A stretch of DNA of 64,000 nt from Phragmitibacter flavus (GCF_005780165.1 NZ_VAUV01000011.1:62001-126000); one strand, 5' to 3'; positions 1 to 9,990 are shown, counted from the first letter of the stretch. Notes: generated from the letters alone by a model not told the origin. Translations and numbers: made by a program.

Positions 1-642
1 CTGCTCTTTGCCTTCACATACATTTGTCTGTGCTCGTTCAAATACAGTTTCGGAAAAATTGATCATACCATCATGCTTCCGGCTGCTTTCTTCTGTCTTG
101 CATTGACTAATGCCGGCTGTCGATGGGCGATCATTCCCGACCGCGAAAAGTCATTCGTCCCCCGAGGTGAAACCTTGCTCTCCATCACGCTTGCTTTTGG
201 GATGTTCACAGCGGGATTACCGAAAGCCATCCACTGGCTTGACTTCGATTTAACTCACAATGGTTTCCTCTCATGGTTCTATCGGGGTTACTTCTCGATG
301 GAGCGGCAGCCTTTCGGTGCTTCATTGGTGTTTCAAATGCCAGCATGGCTCACCGAGGTCTTTGACTACTGCGCGGTGGCCTTCGAGCTCTCCCCGTTCT
401 TCTGCCTTCTGCTTGGTCGCACCTACTGGCGCACTTGGATCGTGGTAGCCTGCCTGTTTCATACATTCAACACCATCTTGTTGGGCATTCCATTTTTCAT
501 CAACATCGTTGCTTATCTTCCGTTCATCTTGTTGGATCGTCAGGCTATCGCTGCCCCACGCAAAAACCCTTTTGTAAGTCTTGTCGTCGTTTCTTTTGCA
601 CTCGCGGCTCTAACCATGCATTTCGCGCAAACCTTCAAATGA
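1..642 (+). CDS. HTTM-like integral membrane protein, 5' end missing
   Basis: The frame is open from the first base of the window, so the gene begins upstream and only its last 213 codons are present. The protein is strongly hydrophobic with about five membrane segments. It has a Trp/Phe-rich loop in the middle and a FHTFN...FFINIVAYLPF stretch near the end, which recalls the HTTM (vitamin K-dependent carboxylase-like) and DoxX-like membrane families. No catalytic residue can be assigned. The internal ATG at 73 is a poor start because the reading frame and its hydrophobic character continue upstream of it. It ends 136 bases before the convergent phosphodiester glycosidase gene. The family assignment is by general resemblance only. 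Confidence 0.55.
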   Translation: MLFAFTYICLCSFKYSFGKIDHTIMLPAAFFCLALTNAGCRWAIIPDREKSFVPRGETLLSITLAFGMFTAGLPKAIHWLDFDLTHNGFLSWFYRGYFSMERQPFGASLVFQMPAWLTEVFDYCAVAFELSPFFCLLLGRTYWRTWIVVACLFHTFNTILLGIPFFINIVAYLPFILLDRQAIAAPRKNPFVSLVVVSFALAALTMHFAQTFK

Positions 643-778
643 ATGGAGTTTCATTCGATTGCTCAATACTGCGTCAACCCCGACTACATCGCGCCACTCC
701 TCGCGACGCTCTGGGCTTTGTGCGGACTTTTTGCCGCCAGAAACCTATGGCTCTCACATATGAACCCGTCCCCAGAGG

Positions 779-1801
779 CTAATTTTCCCCCCTCTCCTTC
801 CGCTTCACCGCGATGAACACCGGCGACCTCTCCGGCTGCAACGGCTCTTTCTCGATGTCCAGCCAAGTATTAAACGCATGAAAATGATGCGGCAAACCCG
901 TGAACCGCATCGAATACTGCAACGCCTTTCCCCCATCCAGCAGCGTCGCATGCTGCACGTTTAACTTCCGCGCCAGTTCCGCCGCCTCGCCAATGTTCAT
1001 CAATCCCCCATTGCCCGACAATACCATTACCACCCGTCCATCCTGCCTCACCCCCGCCAGCGCACGATACGTCAGCCGGTCGCCATTAAAATACTTGTTT
1101 GGCGCCAGATCCACGTAGGAAAACACCGTGTGATTTTTTAACACCGACGGATACCCCTGCGAAGCCTCCGTCAATACCCCCGGCGTCTCTTCAAACAACG
1201 ACTTCGGCCCAAACCATGGTCGCCCGTCCTTCACAAAAAAATAACCGGTCCATGCCGTGAAAGGACGGCTCACCTGCTGACCCTTGCTCACCACCAGCCC
1301 CAATGGTTTGCCTTCAGGATCGCGAAAATTCGCCGTGATCGCAAACACCGCCTCTTCGGCCCCCAATCTTTCCCGCGCCGTCGTCAACTCAAACTTCTCC
1401 CGGAAACTCGTCACGAACTCATACTGCGCCGGATCAAACTCCACCACGTGGACCTCCGCCCCGATCACCGCCTGCGTCACATGCTGCCACAATCTCTGCG
1501 CCGGCCTGCGCACCTCCAGCGTTTTCCAAGTCGCCCCCGGCGTCCGTGCCTGATCATGCAACGCGCCGAAAAGCTCACTCATCCCCACCGACGCCACGTC
1601 CTTCCACTCGCCCGAATCCAATCTCACCTGCAACGCCTTCTTCGAATCCCGAAACGCCACAAACGTCAGGTTCCCCCGCAAGTTGAACACATAATCCACC
1701 GCCACCAGCGCCAGCACCCCGGCCAGCACCGCCAGCAATACCAGTTTGGTCAAACAGCCGAAACGAAACCGTCTGCGTTTGGATTTCCGGGGTTTTGTCA
1801 C
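779..1801 (-). CDS. Phosphodiester glycosidase (NAGPA/DUF2233)-like protein
   Basis: This 340-residue protein has a basic N-terminus followed by one membrane anchor at about residues 18-36, so the rest probably lies outside the membrane. The C-terminal half carries the marks of the NAGPA/DUF2233 family: VDLAPNKYFNGDRLTYRA near the middle, then VVMVLSGNGGLMNIGEAAELARKL and ATLLDGGKALQYSMRF near the end. Family members hydrolyse phosphodiester-linked sugars or act on cell-wall glycopolymers; the substrate here is unknown. It starts with GTG, which overlaps the stop of the upstream helicase gene by four bases, so the two are probably translationally coupled. Confidence 0.7.
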   Translation of the reverse strand: MTKPRKSKRRRFRFGCLTKLVLLAVLAGVLALVAVDYVFNLRGNLTFVAFRDSKKALQVRLDSGEWKDVASVGMSELFGALHDQARTPGATWKTLEVRRPAQRLWQHVTQAVIGAEVHVVEFDPAQYEFVTSFREKFELTTARERLGAEEAVFAITANFRDPEGKPLGLVVSKGQQVSRPFTAWTGYFFVKDGRPWFGPKSLFEETPGVLTEASQGYPSVLKNHTVFSYVDLAPNKYFNGDRLTYRALAGVRQDGRVVMVLSGNGGLMNIGEAAELARKLNVQHATLLDGGKALQYSMRFTGLPHHFHAFNTWLDIEKEPLQPERSPVFIAVKRKERGEN

Positions 1802-3840
1802 GACGAGAAACTACGCACGTTCCACACCTCCATCAACTCCTCAGGCAACTCTTCCACAAATCGCGACAACCGCACCATGATGTTCCCATCCCGCGCCTGA
1901 AAATTCACCATCGGACACAGCAAATACAACTCATCCTTCGCCCTGGTCAAGGTCACAAAAAACACCCGCCGCTCCTCCTCAATCGCCTCCAGACCGCCAC
2001 TGTCCACCACCCGCGAATTCGGAAACATCCCATCCGCCAGCCAGATCGCAAACACCGCATGCCACTCCAATCCCTTGGCCTGATGCACCGTTGTCAAAGT
2101 CACCGCATCTTCCACCTCCTTCACCTCCGCCTGCTTCGGCGACTCATCCGTGTCCAGTCCGCTCAACAACGCCAGCTGACTCAAAAACTCCTCGGTGCTC
2201 TCAAAGCGCCCGCTGTATTCCTCCAGCTGCTCAATGTCCTGACCACGTTGATCCGCATTCTTGAACTTCGCCTTCATGTAATCCTCATAAACCCCCTCCA
2301 CCACACTGCGAATCATCCGACCCGGCAACACCGGCACCCCATCTTTCCCCAACAACTCATCCAGCGTCCACGCCGTCTGCTCCCAAACCTTTTGCGCCTT
2401 CTTCGGCACCTTCAATTTCAACAACAATTCCGCAAAACCTTCCCCATCCATCACGATCCCCTTCGACGTCGACGTCACGTCCCCCATCCCCACCCACGCC
2501 GACCACATCTTCATTGCCGACGTCCCCCCAATCCCCGGCACCAACCTCACCATCCGCATGAACGAAACCTCATCGCGCGGATTGATCGCAAACTTCATAA
2601 AAGCTGAAACATCCTTTACATGCGCCTGCTCAAAAAACCTGAGCCCACTCGTAATCACAAACGGAATCCCCCGGTTCGTCAGCTCCAGCTGAATGTTCAA
2701 CGAATGGAAATGCGCCCGGTAAATCACCGCCATCTCCGCCAGCGGCACCCCCTCCTCATGCAACTCCAATATCCGCTGCGCCACGAACGACGCCTGTGCA
2801 TCCGGATTGTCCACCTTCACCAACCCCGGCAACATCCCCCGCCCCTCACGCGCCGAAACCAACGCCTTGCGAAACTGACCCGCATTGTGATTGATCGACT
2901 CGTTCGCCAGTTCCAGCACCTCCGGCACACTCCGATAGTTCGTCTCAATCTTGTAAATCCGCGCCCCCGCATGCCGCTCCCCGAACCTCAAAATGTTGTT
3001 CACGTCCGCCCCCCGCCACGAATAAATGCTCTGCGCATCATCTCCCACCACCATCAAATTTCCCTTCTCACCCGTCAATAAATCAATCATCCGACACTGC
3101 AACGCATTCGTGTCCTGATACTCATCCACCAGCACAAACTGAAACACCCGCCGATACCGCTCCAGCAAATCCTCATTCTCCTCCAGCAACTTCACTGTCA
3201 AGGCCAGCAGATCATCAAAATCCACATTGTTCGTCTCCAGCTTCTTCGCCACATAGGCGTCGCGAACCTTGTTGATCCCCTCCATCACCGGCTCAAACCA
3301 GTCATACTTCTCCTTCACCACCTCCTCCACCGACACCAGCATGTTGTCTGCGAGCGAACAAATGTCCCCGATCACCTCCGACTTCGGAAACCGATACGAC
3401 GTCACGTCCACCCCGCTCGACCCCACCACCGTCTCCATCAGATCCTTCTGGTCTTCCCGATCCATGATCGAAAACCCCTGCCGCAACCCCAACCTCTCGC
3501 CATGCAGCCTTAGCAGCCGATTCCCAATCGAGTGAAACGTCCCGCCCCACAGGCGCCTTGTCTCCACCGGCAAAAGCGACTGCACCCTCTCCAGCATCTC
3601 CCTCGCCGCCTTGTTCGTGAACGTTAGCAATAGAATATTTTCCGGCGCGATTCCATTCTGCAAAAGGTAAGCCACCCGAAAAGTCAGCGTCCGCGTCTTG
3701 CCACTTCCCGCCCCCGCAATCACCAGCGACTTCCCCGGCGGCGAAGTCACCGCCAAAAACTGCTGCTCATTCAGCTCCGCCTTAAAATCAATCCCCGTCC
3801 CCTGCGGCGAAGCCGAATGCAAAGTATAATCACGCGCCAT
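1798..3840 (-). CDS. UvrD/Rep/PcrA-type superfamily 1 ATP-dependent DNA helicase
   Basis: This is a 680-residue 3'-5' DNA helicase of the UvrD/Rep/PcrA family, which acts in repair and in clearing replication forks. Visible motifs are Walker A GAGSGKT at residues 43-49, LLTFTNKAAREM (Ia), Walker B DEYQDT at 239-244, NYRSVPEV (motif IV region), and near the C-terminus the V and VI regions TTVHQAKGLEWHAVF and EEERRVFFVTLTRAKDELYL. The start chosen is the ATG giving MARDYTLH. The frame stays open for 79 more codons upstream, but that stretch runs through a palindromic intergenic repeat, is rich in Gly, Arg and Cys, and resembles no helicase. The gene is coupled to the downstream glycosidase-like gene by a GTGA overlap. 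Confidence 0.92.
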   Translation of the reverse strand: MARDYTLHSASPQGTGIDFKAELNEQQFLAVTSPPGKSLVIAGAGSGKTRTLTFRVAYLLQNGIAPENILLLTFTNKAAREMLERVQSLLPVETRRLWGGTFHSIGNRLLRLHGERLGLRQGFSIMDREDQKDLMETVVGSSGVDVTSYRFPKSEVIGDICSLADNMLVSVEEVVKEKYDWFEPVMEGINKVRDAYVAKKLETNNVDFDDLLALTVKLLEENEDLLERYRRVFQFVLVDEYQDTNALQCRMIDLLTGEKGNLMVVGDDAQSIYSWRGADVNNILRFGERHAGARIYKIETNYRSVPEVLELANESINHNAGQFRKALVSAREGRGMLPGLVKVDNPDAQASFVAQRILELHEEGVPLAEMAVIYRAHFHSLNIQLELTNRGIPFVITSGLRFFEQAHVKDVSAFMKFAINPRDEVSFMRMVRLVPGIGGTSAMKMWSAWVGMGDVTSTSKGIVMDGEGFAELLLKLKVPKKAQKVWEQTAWTLDELLGKDGVPVLPGRMIRSVVEGVYEDYMKAKFKNADQRGQDIEQLEEYSGRFESTEEFLSQLALLSGLDTDESPKQAEVKEVEDAVTLTTVHQAKGLEWHAVFAIWLADGMFPNSRVVDSGGLEAIEEERRVFFVTLTRAKDELYLLCPMVNFQARDGNIMVRLSRFVEELPEELMEVWNVRSFSS

Positions 3841-3881
3841 GTGTCCGCAAAGGATTGCAATGGTTTGCCACCCTTTGCAAT

Positions 3882-3943
3882 CCCGAACGTGACACAGGCT
3901 TGCAGCCTGTGGGTGTGACAGGCATTTTGCCTGTCCCGAACGT
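3882..3943. repeat. Pair of palindromes flanked by a CCCGAACGT direct repeat
   Basis: Two perfect stem-loops stand side by side upstream of the helicase gene. The first is CACAGGCT-TGC-AGCCTGTG at 3893-3911. The second is GACAGGCA-TTT-TGCCTGTC at 3917-3935. Both share the core ACAGGC. The block is bounded on each side by CCCGAACGT (3882-3890 and 3935-3943). Such paired hairpins bounded by a repeat look like a dispersed intergenic element rather than a simple terminator, as no T run follows either stem. Confidence 0.7.
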
Positions 3944-4090
3944 CTCCTCGCACCTCCTCCATCCCACCTCCCCAAACCACCCCAAAAATTTGGACTGCGG
4001 TGGCAAGCCCTAAAGCGCGACACCGCTTTCGCCGAAGCCCAAATCGCCCTCACCTCCTCACCCCTCCCCAACCGCACTTCATCTCACCCT

Positions 4091-4118
4091 TCATTCCTCA
4101 TTCCTCATCCCTCATCCT
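4091..4118. repeat. Heptamer tandem repeat, TCATTCC type, four units
   Basis: Four 7-base units follow one another: TCATTCC, TCATTCC, TCATCCC and TCATCCT. The array ends 18 bases from the stop codon of the minus-strand permease gene. It belongs with the other heptamer arrays of this window. Confidence 0.75.
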
Positions 4119-4136
4119 TCCAACATCCCCTCCCCC

Positions 4137-5963
4137 TCACAGCGGAAACAACCACGGCACCACCAACACCGTCACCACCAGCACCAACAAGGTAAACGGC
4201 ACCCCCACCTTCACAAAATCCATGAACCGGTAATTCCCCGGCCCCATCACCAGCGTATTCACCGGCGAAGAAACCGGCGTCATGAACGCCGCCGATGCCG
4301 CAATCGCCACCACCATCGCAAAAGGCACCGGCGAAACCTCCAGATGCTTCGCCACGCTCAAAGCAATCGGTGCCATCAATACCGCCGTCGCCGTGTTCGA
4401 AATGAACAAACTCGTCAGCGCCGTCATAACAAAAACCCCGCCCAGCAACCACCTCACCCCCGCCCCTTCCATCAAACCCAAAAACCCCTCCACCGCCAAA
4501 CCCACCCCGCCCGTGCTCTCCAACGCCTGCGCAAACGGAATCATACCCGCAATCAAAATCAAACTCTGCCAGTGAATCGACTTGTAAGCACCCGCCAGAT
4601 CCACACACCGAAACAGCCCCATCAACAAACACGCCATCAACCCGGCAATCACATTCGGCACCCAGCCCCCCACCATCAGCACCACCATCAAAGCCAAAAC
4701 CCCCAGCGCATGCGGCAGCCGGTCTCTCGCCGGAGCCACGTCCTCCACCTCAGGCGGCAACCCCAACACAATAAAATCTCCCGCCATCCCCTGCAACTGG
4801 CGGATCGACTTCCACGGCCCCGCCACCAGCAAAACATCCCCCATCTTCAACTTCTCCTCCAACAACTGACCCTCAAACACCTTACCCTGCCTGCGCAATC
4901 CCACCACACTTAATCCATATCGCGACCGAAACCCCTGCTCCTGCACACTCTTCCCAATCGGCGGCGACTCTGGAGCAATCATCACCTCCACCATCCCCGC
5001 CTCATTCCAACTCTCCCGGAAATACCCGCCCTTCATCGGCAACAACTCCCACCCCATCTCCTCACAAAAACCCCCGATCTTCACCTCCTGCGAAAAATCC
5101 ACCAGCAACACATCCCCCACCCGCAATTCCATCCCCGCCCGCGGATTCAACAACACATGCCCAAACCTCCCCGCCCGCTCCACCGCCACCACATTCGCTC
5201 CATGCTCGCGCCGCAAATTCAGCGCATCCAAGCGCTTCCCATCCAGCCCGCATCCGGCCCCAATTCTCAAACGAAACCCCCGATTCTCCAACCGGTATTC
5301 CTTGATGAAATGCGATAATCCACGACGCACCGGCACCACCGCCCCCCCATCCGCCGCCCCCTTCAACCAACGCTGTGCCACCACCATATACCCAATCCCG
5401 AACGCCAAAATCAACAACCCCAGCGGCGTAAAACTAAAAAACGCAAAACCCTCAAACCCCTCCTGCCTCAACGCCCCATCCAATACCATGTTTGGCGGCG
5501 TCGCCACCAGCGTCAGCATGCCACCAATCAAACCCGCAAAGCTCAACGGCATCATCAACCTCCCCGGACTCACCTTCAAGCGCCGCGCCACTCCCAACGC
5601 CACCGGAATAAAAATCCCCACCACCCCGGTCGAACTCATCACCGACCCCAACCCCGCCACCACCAGCATTAACAAAACCACCAGTTTCATTTCGCTCTTC
5701 CCCGCCCGGCGAACCAGCCAGTCCCCCACTTCAAACGTCACCCCCGTTCGCACCAGCGCCTCCCCAATCACGAACAACAGCGCAATCAAAATCACATTCG
5801 GATCACTAAACCCCACCAACGCCTCTTGCACCGAAATCACCCCGCTCAAAGGCAGCAACACAATCACCATCAGCGCCACCACATCCATCCGCGGTTTGTT
5901 CACCACAAACAACACCATGCAAACCCCCAGCAACATCAGCACCATCAGCAAATCCCAACTCAT
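4137..5963 (-). CDS. SLC13/DASS-type anion permease with RCK_C (TrkA-C) domains
   Basis: This 608-residue membrane transporter has an N-terminal bundle of about five to six helices, then a soluble insert, then a second bundle of about six helices. The insert holds two TrkA-C (RCK_C)-like domains at about residues 210-400, each with a GDVLLV strand. The repeated features MSSTGVVGIFIPVALG in the first half and FISNTATAVLMAPIALSVAK in the second match the SLC13/divalent-anion:sodium symporter superfamily. Members carry sulfate, dicarboxylates or other anions; the substrate is not readable. The chosen start (MSWDLLMV) has GAGGGG about ten bases upstream. A longer reading would translate the adjacent heptamer array into LGSWFLV repeats and is rejected. 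Confidence 0.85.
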   Translation of the reverse strand: MSWDLLMVLMLLGVCMVLFVVNKPRMDVVALMVIVLLPLSGVISVQEALVGFSDPNVILIALLFVIGEALVRTGVTFEVGDWLVRRAGKSEMKLVVLLMLVVAGLGSVMSSTGVVGIFIPVALGVARRLKVSPGRLMMPLSFAGLIGGMLTLVATPPNMVLDGALRQEGFEGFAFFSFTPLGLLILAFGIGYMVVAQRWLKGAADGGAVVPVRRGLSHFIKEYRLENRGFRLRIGAGCGLDGKRLDALNLRREHGANVVAVERAGRFGHVLLNPRAGMELRVGDVLLVDFSQEVKIGGFCEEMGWELLPMKGGYFRESWNEAGMVEVMIAPESPPIGKSVQEQGFRSRYGLSVVGLRRQGKVFEGQLLEEKLKMGDVLLVAGPWKSIRQLQGMAGDFIVLGLPPEVEDVAPARDRLPHALGVLALMVVLMVGGWVPNVIAGLMACLLMGLFRCVDLAGAYKSIHWQSLILIAGMIPFAQALESTGGVGLAVEGFLGLMEGAGVRWLLGGVFVMTALTSLFISNTATAVLMAPIALSVAKHLEVSPVPFAMVVAIAASAAFMTPVSSPVNTLVMGPGNYRFMDFVKVGVPFTLLVLVVTVLVVPWLFPL

Positions 5964-6003
5964 CAACCACCCCTCGCCACAATAATAACAACCGCAACCA
6001 CGA

Positions 6004-6073
6004 ACTAAGCACCAAGAACCAAGAACCAAGAACCAAGAACCAAGAACCAAGAACCAAGAACTAAGAATCAGGA
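6004..6073. repeat. Heptamer tandem repeat, ACCAAGA type, about ten units
   Basis: Seven perfect copies of ACCAAGA run from 6011 to 6059. They are flanked by degenerate units ACTAAGC, ACTAAGA and ATCAGGA, for ten units in all. It is the longest such array in the window. It sits in the 115-base gap between two minus-strand genes and ends five bases from the stop codon of the SNF2 helicase. Confidence 0.9.
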
Positions 6074-6078
6074 ACCCT

Positions 6079-9000
6079 TCACCCCATCAACATCGCCTCC
6101 AACTCCTCATCACTCACCCCCGCCATCACCGTCGCGTCCTCCTCCATCGCCATGTCCATCACCGCCCGCTTCTTGGCCTGAAGCGCCAAGATCTTCTCCT
6201 CCACCGTCCCCCGCATCACAAACCGCTCCGCCGTCACCGGCCGACCCTGCCCAATCCGGTGCGCCCGGTCAATCGCCTGCGCCTCCACCGCCGGATTCCA
6301 CCACGGATCCATCAACAACACATGATCCGCCGCCGTCAGGTTCAATCCATAGCCACCCGCCTTCAAACTGATCAGGAAAAACCTCTTCCTGCTTCCCTCC
6401 GACTGAAACTCCGCCACCTGCCCCGCCCGATCCCGCGTCGACCCATCCAGATAACAGTATTCAATCCCCCCCTTGTCCAACCGCTCCCTCACCAGCTTCA
6501 GCATCCCCACAAACTGACTGAACACCAGCGCCCGATGGTCCCCCTCGATCAACTCCTGCAGCATCTCATCAAACCGATCCCACTTGCCACCCGTCGCCCC
6601 GTCCTCCGATTTCAATCCCACCAACCTCACATCATTACAAATCTGCCGCAGCCGCAACAACACCGTAAACATCGTCATCCGCGCCGACCCCTTGCCCGCC
6701 TTCTTCCGTGCCTGGCGAATCTCCTCACGACCTTCTTCCAAAATTCGCGTGTAAACCTCCCTCTGCATCGGAGTCAAATCACACCAAACCACCTGCTCCA
6801 TCTTCTCAGGCAAGTCCTTCACCACCTCACGCTTGGTCCTCCTCAACAAATAGGGCTTCACCAATCGCCGCAGCCTCTCCATCGCCGCGCGAGCCTGACG
6901 CGAATCCGCCTGCGCCATGTTTTTCACGTATCGCTCATGAAAAGCCTCCTTGCCCGGCAAATGCCCCGGCATCACAAACTCAAAAATCGACCACAGATCC
7001 TTCACCGAGTTTTCCACCGGTGTCCCTGTTAGCGCGAAACAAGCCCTCGACCGCAACTGCCTCACCGCCTTGGAAGTCACCGTTTCCGCGTTCCTGATGT
7101 AACTCGCCTCATCCAGCACCACGACCTCAAACATCACCTTGGAAAGAAACTCCAAATCCCTCGCCACCAACTGATACGAAGTGAATATCACATCGTAATC
7201 CTTCAAACGATCCCAATGTTCATGACGTCCGCCTTCGTGCGACACATGAATCCGTAGATCCGGCACAAACTTGCGCGCCTCGTCCGCCCAGTTGCCCAAC
7301 AACGATGTTGGACAAACCACCAGAGCCGGACCCACCTTTTCACTTCCAGAAAGCAATAAACGAAGCAGCCCCAAAGTCTGCACCGTCTTGCCCAATCCCA
7401 TCTCATCCGCCAGCAATCCCCCCAAGCCAGCGCGACCCAAGCGTTCCATCCAGCGAACGCCTTCGCGCTGATAATCCCGCAATCGATCCCCCAAGTTCCC
7501 CATTCTTTCCGCAAACACTCCACCACTCAAAACGCTCCCGACCTCACCAAAGCCAGCTCCTTTTTCCGTGAAATCCGTCAAAACGCCCACCTGGCGACGA
7601 CGGATTGCCAATTGCTCGCCACCGCGCTCCAGCTTGGCCGACAAATCATGCAAGGTTTCCTCAAGATCTTCACAGCCCTCCACATCCAGCACAAAACGTT
7701 TGCCACTTGCCGTCCGCCCCTGCCTCTGCCCGCTTCGAATCAATCTCAGCACCTCATTCCGCGACACCTGCACCCCATCCACCGACTCATAAGCCACTTC
7801 AAGATTCAGCCAATCCATCCCCGATCCCTCCTGCGACTCCGCCCCTTTTACCTCTCGAACATTCGGACGAATCACCGCCAAACTTCTCGACAACGATTTC
7901 CACTGATCTCCCTCCTGAATTTCGAAATCACGTCGTAAACGTGGTAATTCGGTCGACATGAAGCGTAACACTTCCGCCTCTCCAGAGATCTCCAACACTC
8001 CCACAGCAGCTTCCTTCAATCCCGACGCTTTGAGCCGATTCCAAGCCGACAGCTCTGCTGCTTCATTCCTTACATAATAAACCAATTCATTAGTCTCGTC
8101 TTCAACAGGATAAATATGGTTGTCAATATTTTCTCCATACCAATAAGATGCGTTAGAGAGCTTCATCTCCAATCGAGCCAGCAACCGCTTCAAATTGCCA
8201 TCCAAGTGCAACGTGAAAACAGGCACAACTGGCATCAATCTCAAGTCCGGCAACCAATCATCCAACAATCCAAACATTTTTACATATTCGGGCAATTTTG
8301 TGATCACCTCCCTCAACGGTAGCTGCAAACGTCCAGTCTCAAAAAAACGTGAAAACTCCACAGCTTGATCCTTGTCCGCCCGCACCAACACTGCCTGATC
8401 CCCCAGTTCAACCACCCCGATATTCGCCACGTTACTTTTGTATAATACCCTTTTTAAAAGACTAACAATGAGTGTTTTGTCAGATTTAATATGCGATATT
8501 TCTGTTAATCCGATCAACTCATTCTTAATCAACAATTTTTGAGCGCTTTTTATGTCGTTGCCACCATTAAAGACATGATTGGCACCCTCCAACACCCCCA
8601 GCAACTCACCAAGTTCTCTTGCACCAAGCCGCAATGCCTGAGTCCCCAAGCCCAATCCCACTCCACGCATCCAATTCCACAACTCCGGCGACACCTCCTC
8701 CTCACCATGTTCGTGACGAAAAAATACCGGAACTGTCCCTTTAGATTCTAGTCGATCCAACTGCGATAACATGATCGAAACATAAAAACGTCCACTTGGT
8801 GGTTTCTCCACTTTCACCATTCCTGAATCCACCTTGGCCGCAGGCGTCGCCGCCACCTTCACCGGAGCCGGTGCCGGAGCCATCGGCCCCTTGATCACCT
8901 GCAGAGCCACCGCCAGCACATGGGAACAAATCACCCCACGACGTCCTTCAACACATCCACACCTCCCCTCCACTTGGCCACGACCGTCCACCAACAAACT

Positions 9001-9156
9001 CGCTCTATACGCCCCCTTCCCAAGTCCAACAACTCCGTGGAAACCCTTCTCATCCTGCTTGGCATCAGCGACTTGCCCAAGCTTTACATGTTCTTTTGCC
9101 GCTTTGATTGCCTGCCAGCCACCAAAGTCGCTTAATCGTTGTTCCGTGATCTCCAT
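6079..9156 (-). CDS. SWIM zinc-finger SNF2-family helicase/ATPase
   Basis: This 1025-residue protein begins with a SWIM zinc finger, CxC at residues 66 and 68 and CSH at 77-79. A long, poorly conserved middle follows, then a full Swi2/Snf2 ATPase: Walker A LADEMGLGKT at about residue 585, the DEAH-box equivalent VVLDEAS at about 680, FALTGTPVEN, then the helicase C-terminal lobe with LISLKAGGYGLNL and RAHRIGQ at about 965. Bacterial members (RapA/HepA-like) remodel protein-nucleic acid complexes in an ATP-dependent way; the exact target is unknown. The ATG chosen is the first in frame, 60 bases from the divergent parA-like gene, so the two share a short promoter region. Confidence 0.93.
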   Translation of the reverse strand: MEITEQRLSDFGGWQAIKAAKEHVKLGQVADAKQDEKGFHGVVGLGKGAYRASLLVDGRGQVEGRCGCVEGRRGVICSHVLAVALQVIKGPMAPAPAPVKVAATPAAKVDSGMVKVEKPPSGRFYVSIMLSQLDRLESKGTVPVFFRHEHGEEEVSPELWNWMRGVGLGLGTQALRLGARELGELLGVLEGANHVFNGGNDIKSAQKLLIKNELIGLTEISHIKSDKTLIVSLLKRVLYKSNVANIGVVELGDQAVLVRADKDQAVEFSRFFETGRLQLPLREVITKLPEYVKMFGLLDDWLPDLRLMPVVPVFTLHLDGNLKRLLARLEMKLSNASYWYGENIDNHIYPVEDETNELVYYVRNEAAELSAWNRLKASGLKEAAVGVLEISGEAEVLRFMSTELPRLRRDFEIQEGDQWKSLSRSLAVIRPNVREVKGAESQEGSGMDWLNLEVAYESVDGVQVSRNEVLRLIRSGQRQGRTASGKRFVLDVEGCEDLEETLHDLSAKLERGGEQLAIRRRQVGVLTDFTEKGAGFGEVGSVLSGGVFAERMGNLGDRLRDYQREGVRWMERLGRAGLGGLLADEMGLGKTVQTLGLLRLLLSGSEKVGPALVVCPTSLLGNWADEARKFVPDLRIHVSHEGGRHEHWDRLKDYDVIFTSYQLVARDLEFLSKVMFEVVVLDEASYIRNAETVTSKAVRQLRSRACFALTGTPVENSVKDLWSIFEFVMPGHLPGKEAFHERYVKNMAQADSRQARAAMERLRRLVKPYLLRRTKREVVKDLPEKMEQVVWCDLTPMQREVYTRILEEGREEIRQARKKAGKGSARMTMFTVLLRLRQICNDVRLVGLKSEDGATGGKWDRFDEMLQELIEGDHRALVFSQFVGMLKLVRERLDKGGIEYCYLDGSTRDRAGQVAEFQSEGSRKRFFLISLKAGGYGLNLTAADHVLLMDPWWNPAVEAQAIDRAHRIGQGRPVTAERFVMRGTVEEKILALQAKKRAVMDMAMEEDATVMAGVSDEELEAMLMG

Positions 9157-9216
9157 GGGATTTTCTTGTTGCTGCGCCCCCGGTTTGTGATGGAATGGCA
9201 GCGCCAGTTACCCAAT

Positions 9217-9990
9217 ATGAGGATCGTCGCAATTGCCAACCAAAAAGGAGGTGTGGGGAAAACCACCACCGCCTTGAACCTATCCGCCTGCCTTGCCGCT
9301 GAAGGCGCCCGGATTCTCTTGATCGATCTCGATCCCCAAGCCAACGCCACCAGCGGTCTCGGCATCGCGCAGGAGGATGGCGGCAGCCTCTACCCCTGCC
9401 TCATTGGACAATATTCCGTTACTGACGTCATCCGCAGCACCCGCATCCCCAATCTCTCCATCATTCGTTCCCACCAAGAACTGGCAGGCTGCGAAATCGA
9501 ACTCGCCCAGGCCGGTGATCACCTCACCCGCATCCGCGATGTCCTCGCCCCGCTTAAAACCAGCGGCCATTTCGACTACGCCATTCTCGACTGCCCCCCT
9601 TCTCTCGGAGTGCTCATGACCGGAGCCCTCGCCGCGTCTGACGAACTGCTCATCCCCATCCAGTGCGAATATTTCGGACTCGAAGGCCTCTCCAAAATCG
9701 TTCAGATCGTCCCCCAAATCTGCGAAAGCGGTGCCAACCCCAACCTCACCATTGAGGGCATCGTCATGACCATGTTCGACTCCCGCATGAACCTCACCCA
9801 GCAGGTGGTCAATGACGTGCGAACCGTCTTCACCGATGTGGTTTATCAAACCGTCATCCCGCGCAGCATCCGGCTTGGCGAAGCCCCCAGCTTTGGCAAA
9901 ACCATCGTCGAATACGATCCCGGCGGCCGCGGCTCACTTGCTTACCAGGCCCTCGCCACCGAATTCCTCACCCGACATCGAAACAGCTAA
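9217..9990 (+). CDS. parA: ParA/Soj-type chromosome partitioning ATPase
   Basis: This 257-residue ATPase opens with MRIVAIANQ and the deviant Walker A KGGVGKTT at residues 10-17. It continues with LLIDLDPQANATSGLG (the A' region) and FDYAILDCPPSLGVL (Walker B region), and ends with the usual IPRSIRLGEAPSFGKTI block. These are the signatures of ParA/Soj, which forms ATP-dependent dimers on DNA and moves origins or cargo together with ParB. No parB is present in the window. The start chosen matches family length; the frame extends 26 codons upstream without family resemblance. A second ParA-like gene follows after 67 bases, suggesting an operon. Confidence 0.93.
   Translation: MRIVAIANQKGGVGKTTTALNLSACLAAEGARILLIDLDPQANATSGLGIAQEDGGSLYPCLIGQYSVTDVIRSTRIPNLSIIRSHQELAGCEIELAQAGDHLTRIRDVLAPLKTSGHFDYAILDCPPSLGVLMTGALAASDELLIPIQCEYFGLEGLSKIVQIVPQICESGANPNLTIEGIVMTMFDSRMNLTQQVVNDVRTVFTDVVYQTVIPRSIRLGEAPSFGKTIVEYDPGGRGSLAYQALATEFLTRHRNS

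Noticed and set aside
5964-6057. N-terminal extension of the permease with LGSWFLV repeats
   Set aside because: The extension is only the translation of the heptamer array, which has no stop in this frame. A start with a ribosome binding site lies at 5963.
6004-6073. Possible CRISPR array
   Set aside because: The units are 7 bases without spacers and there are no cas genes; it is a plain tandem repeat.
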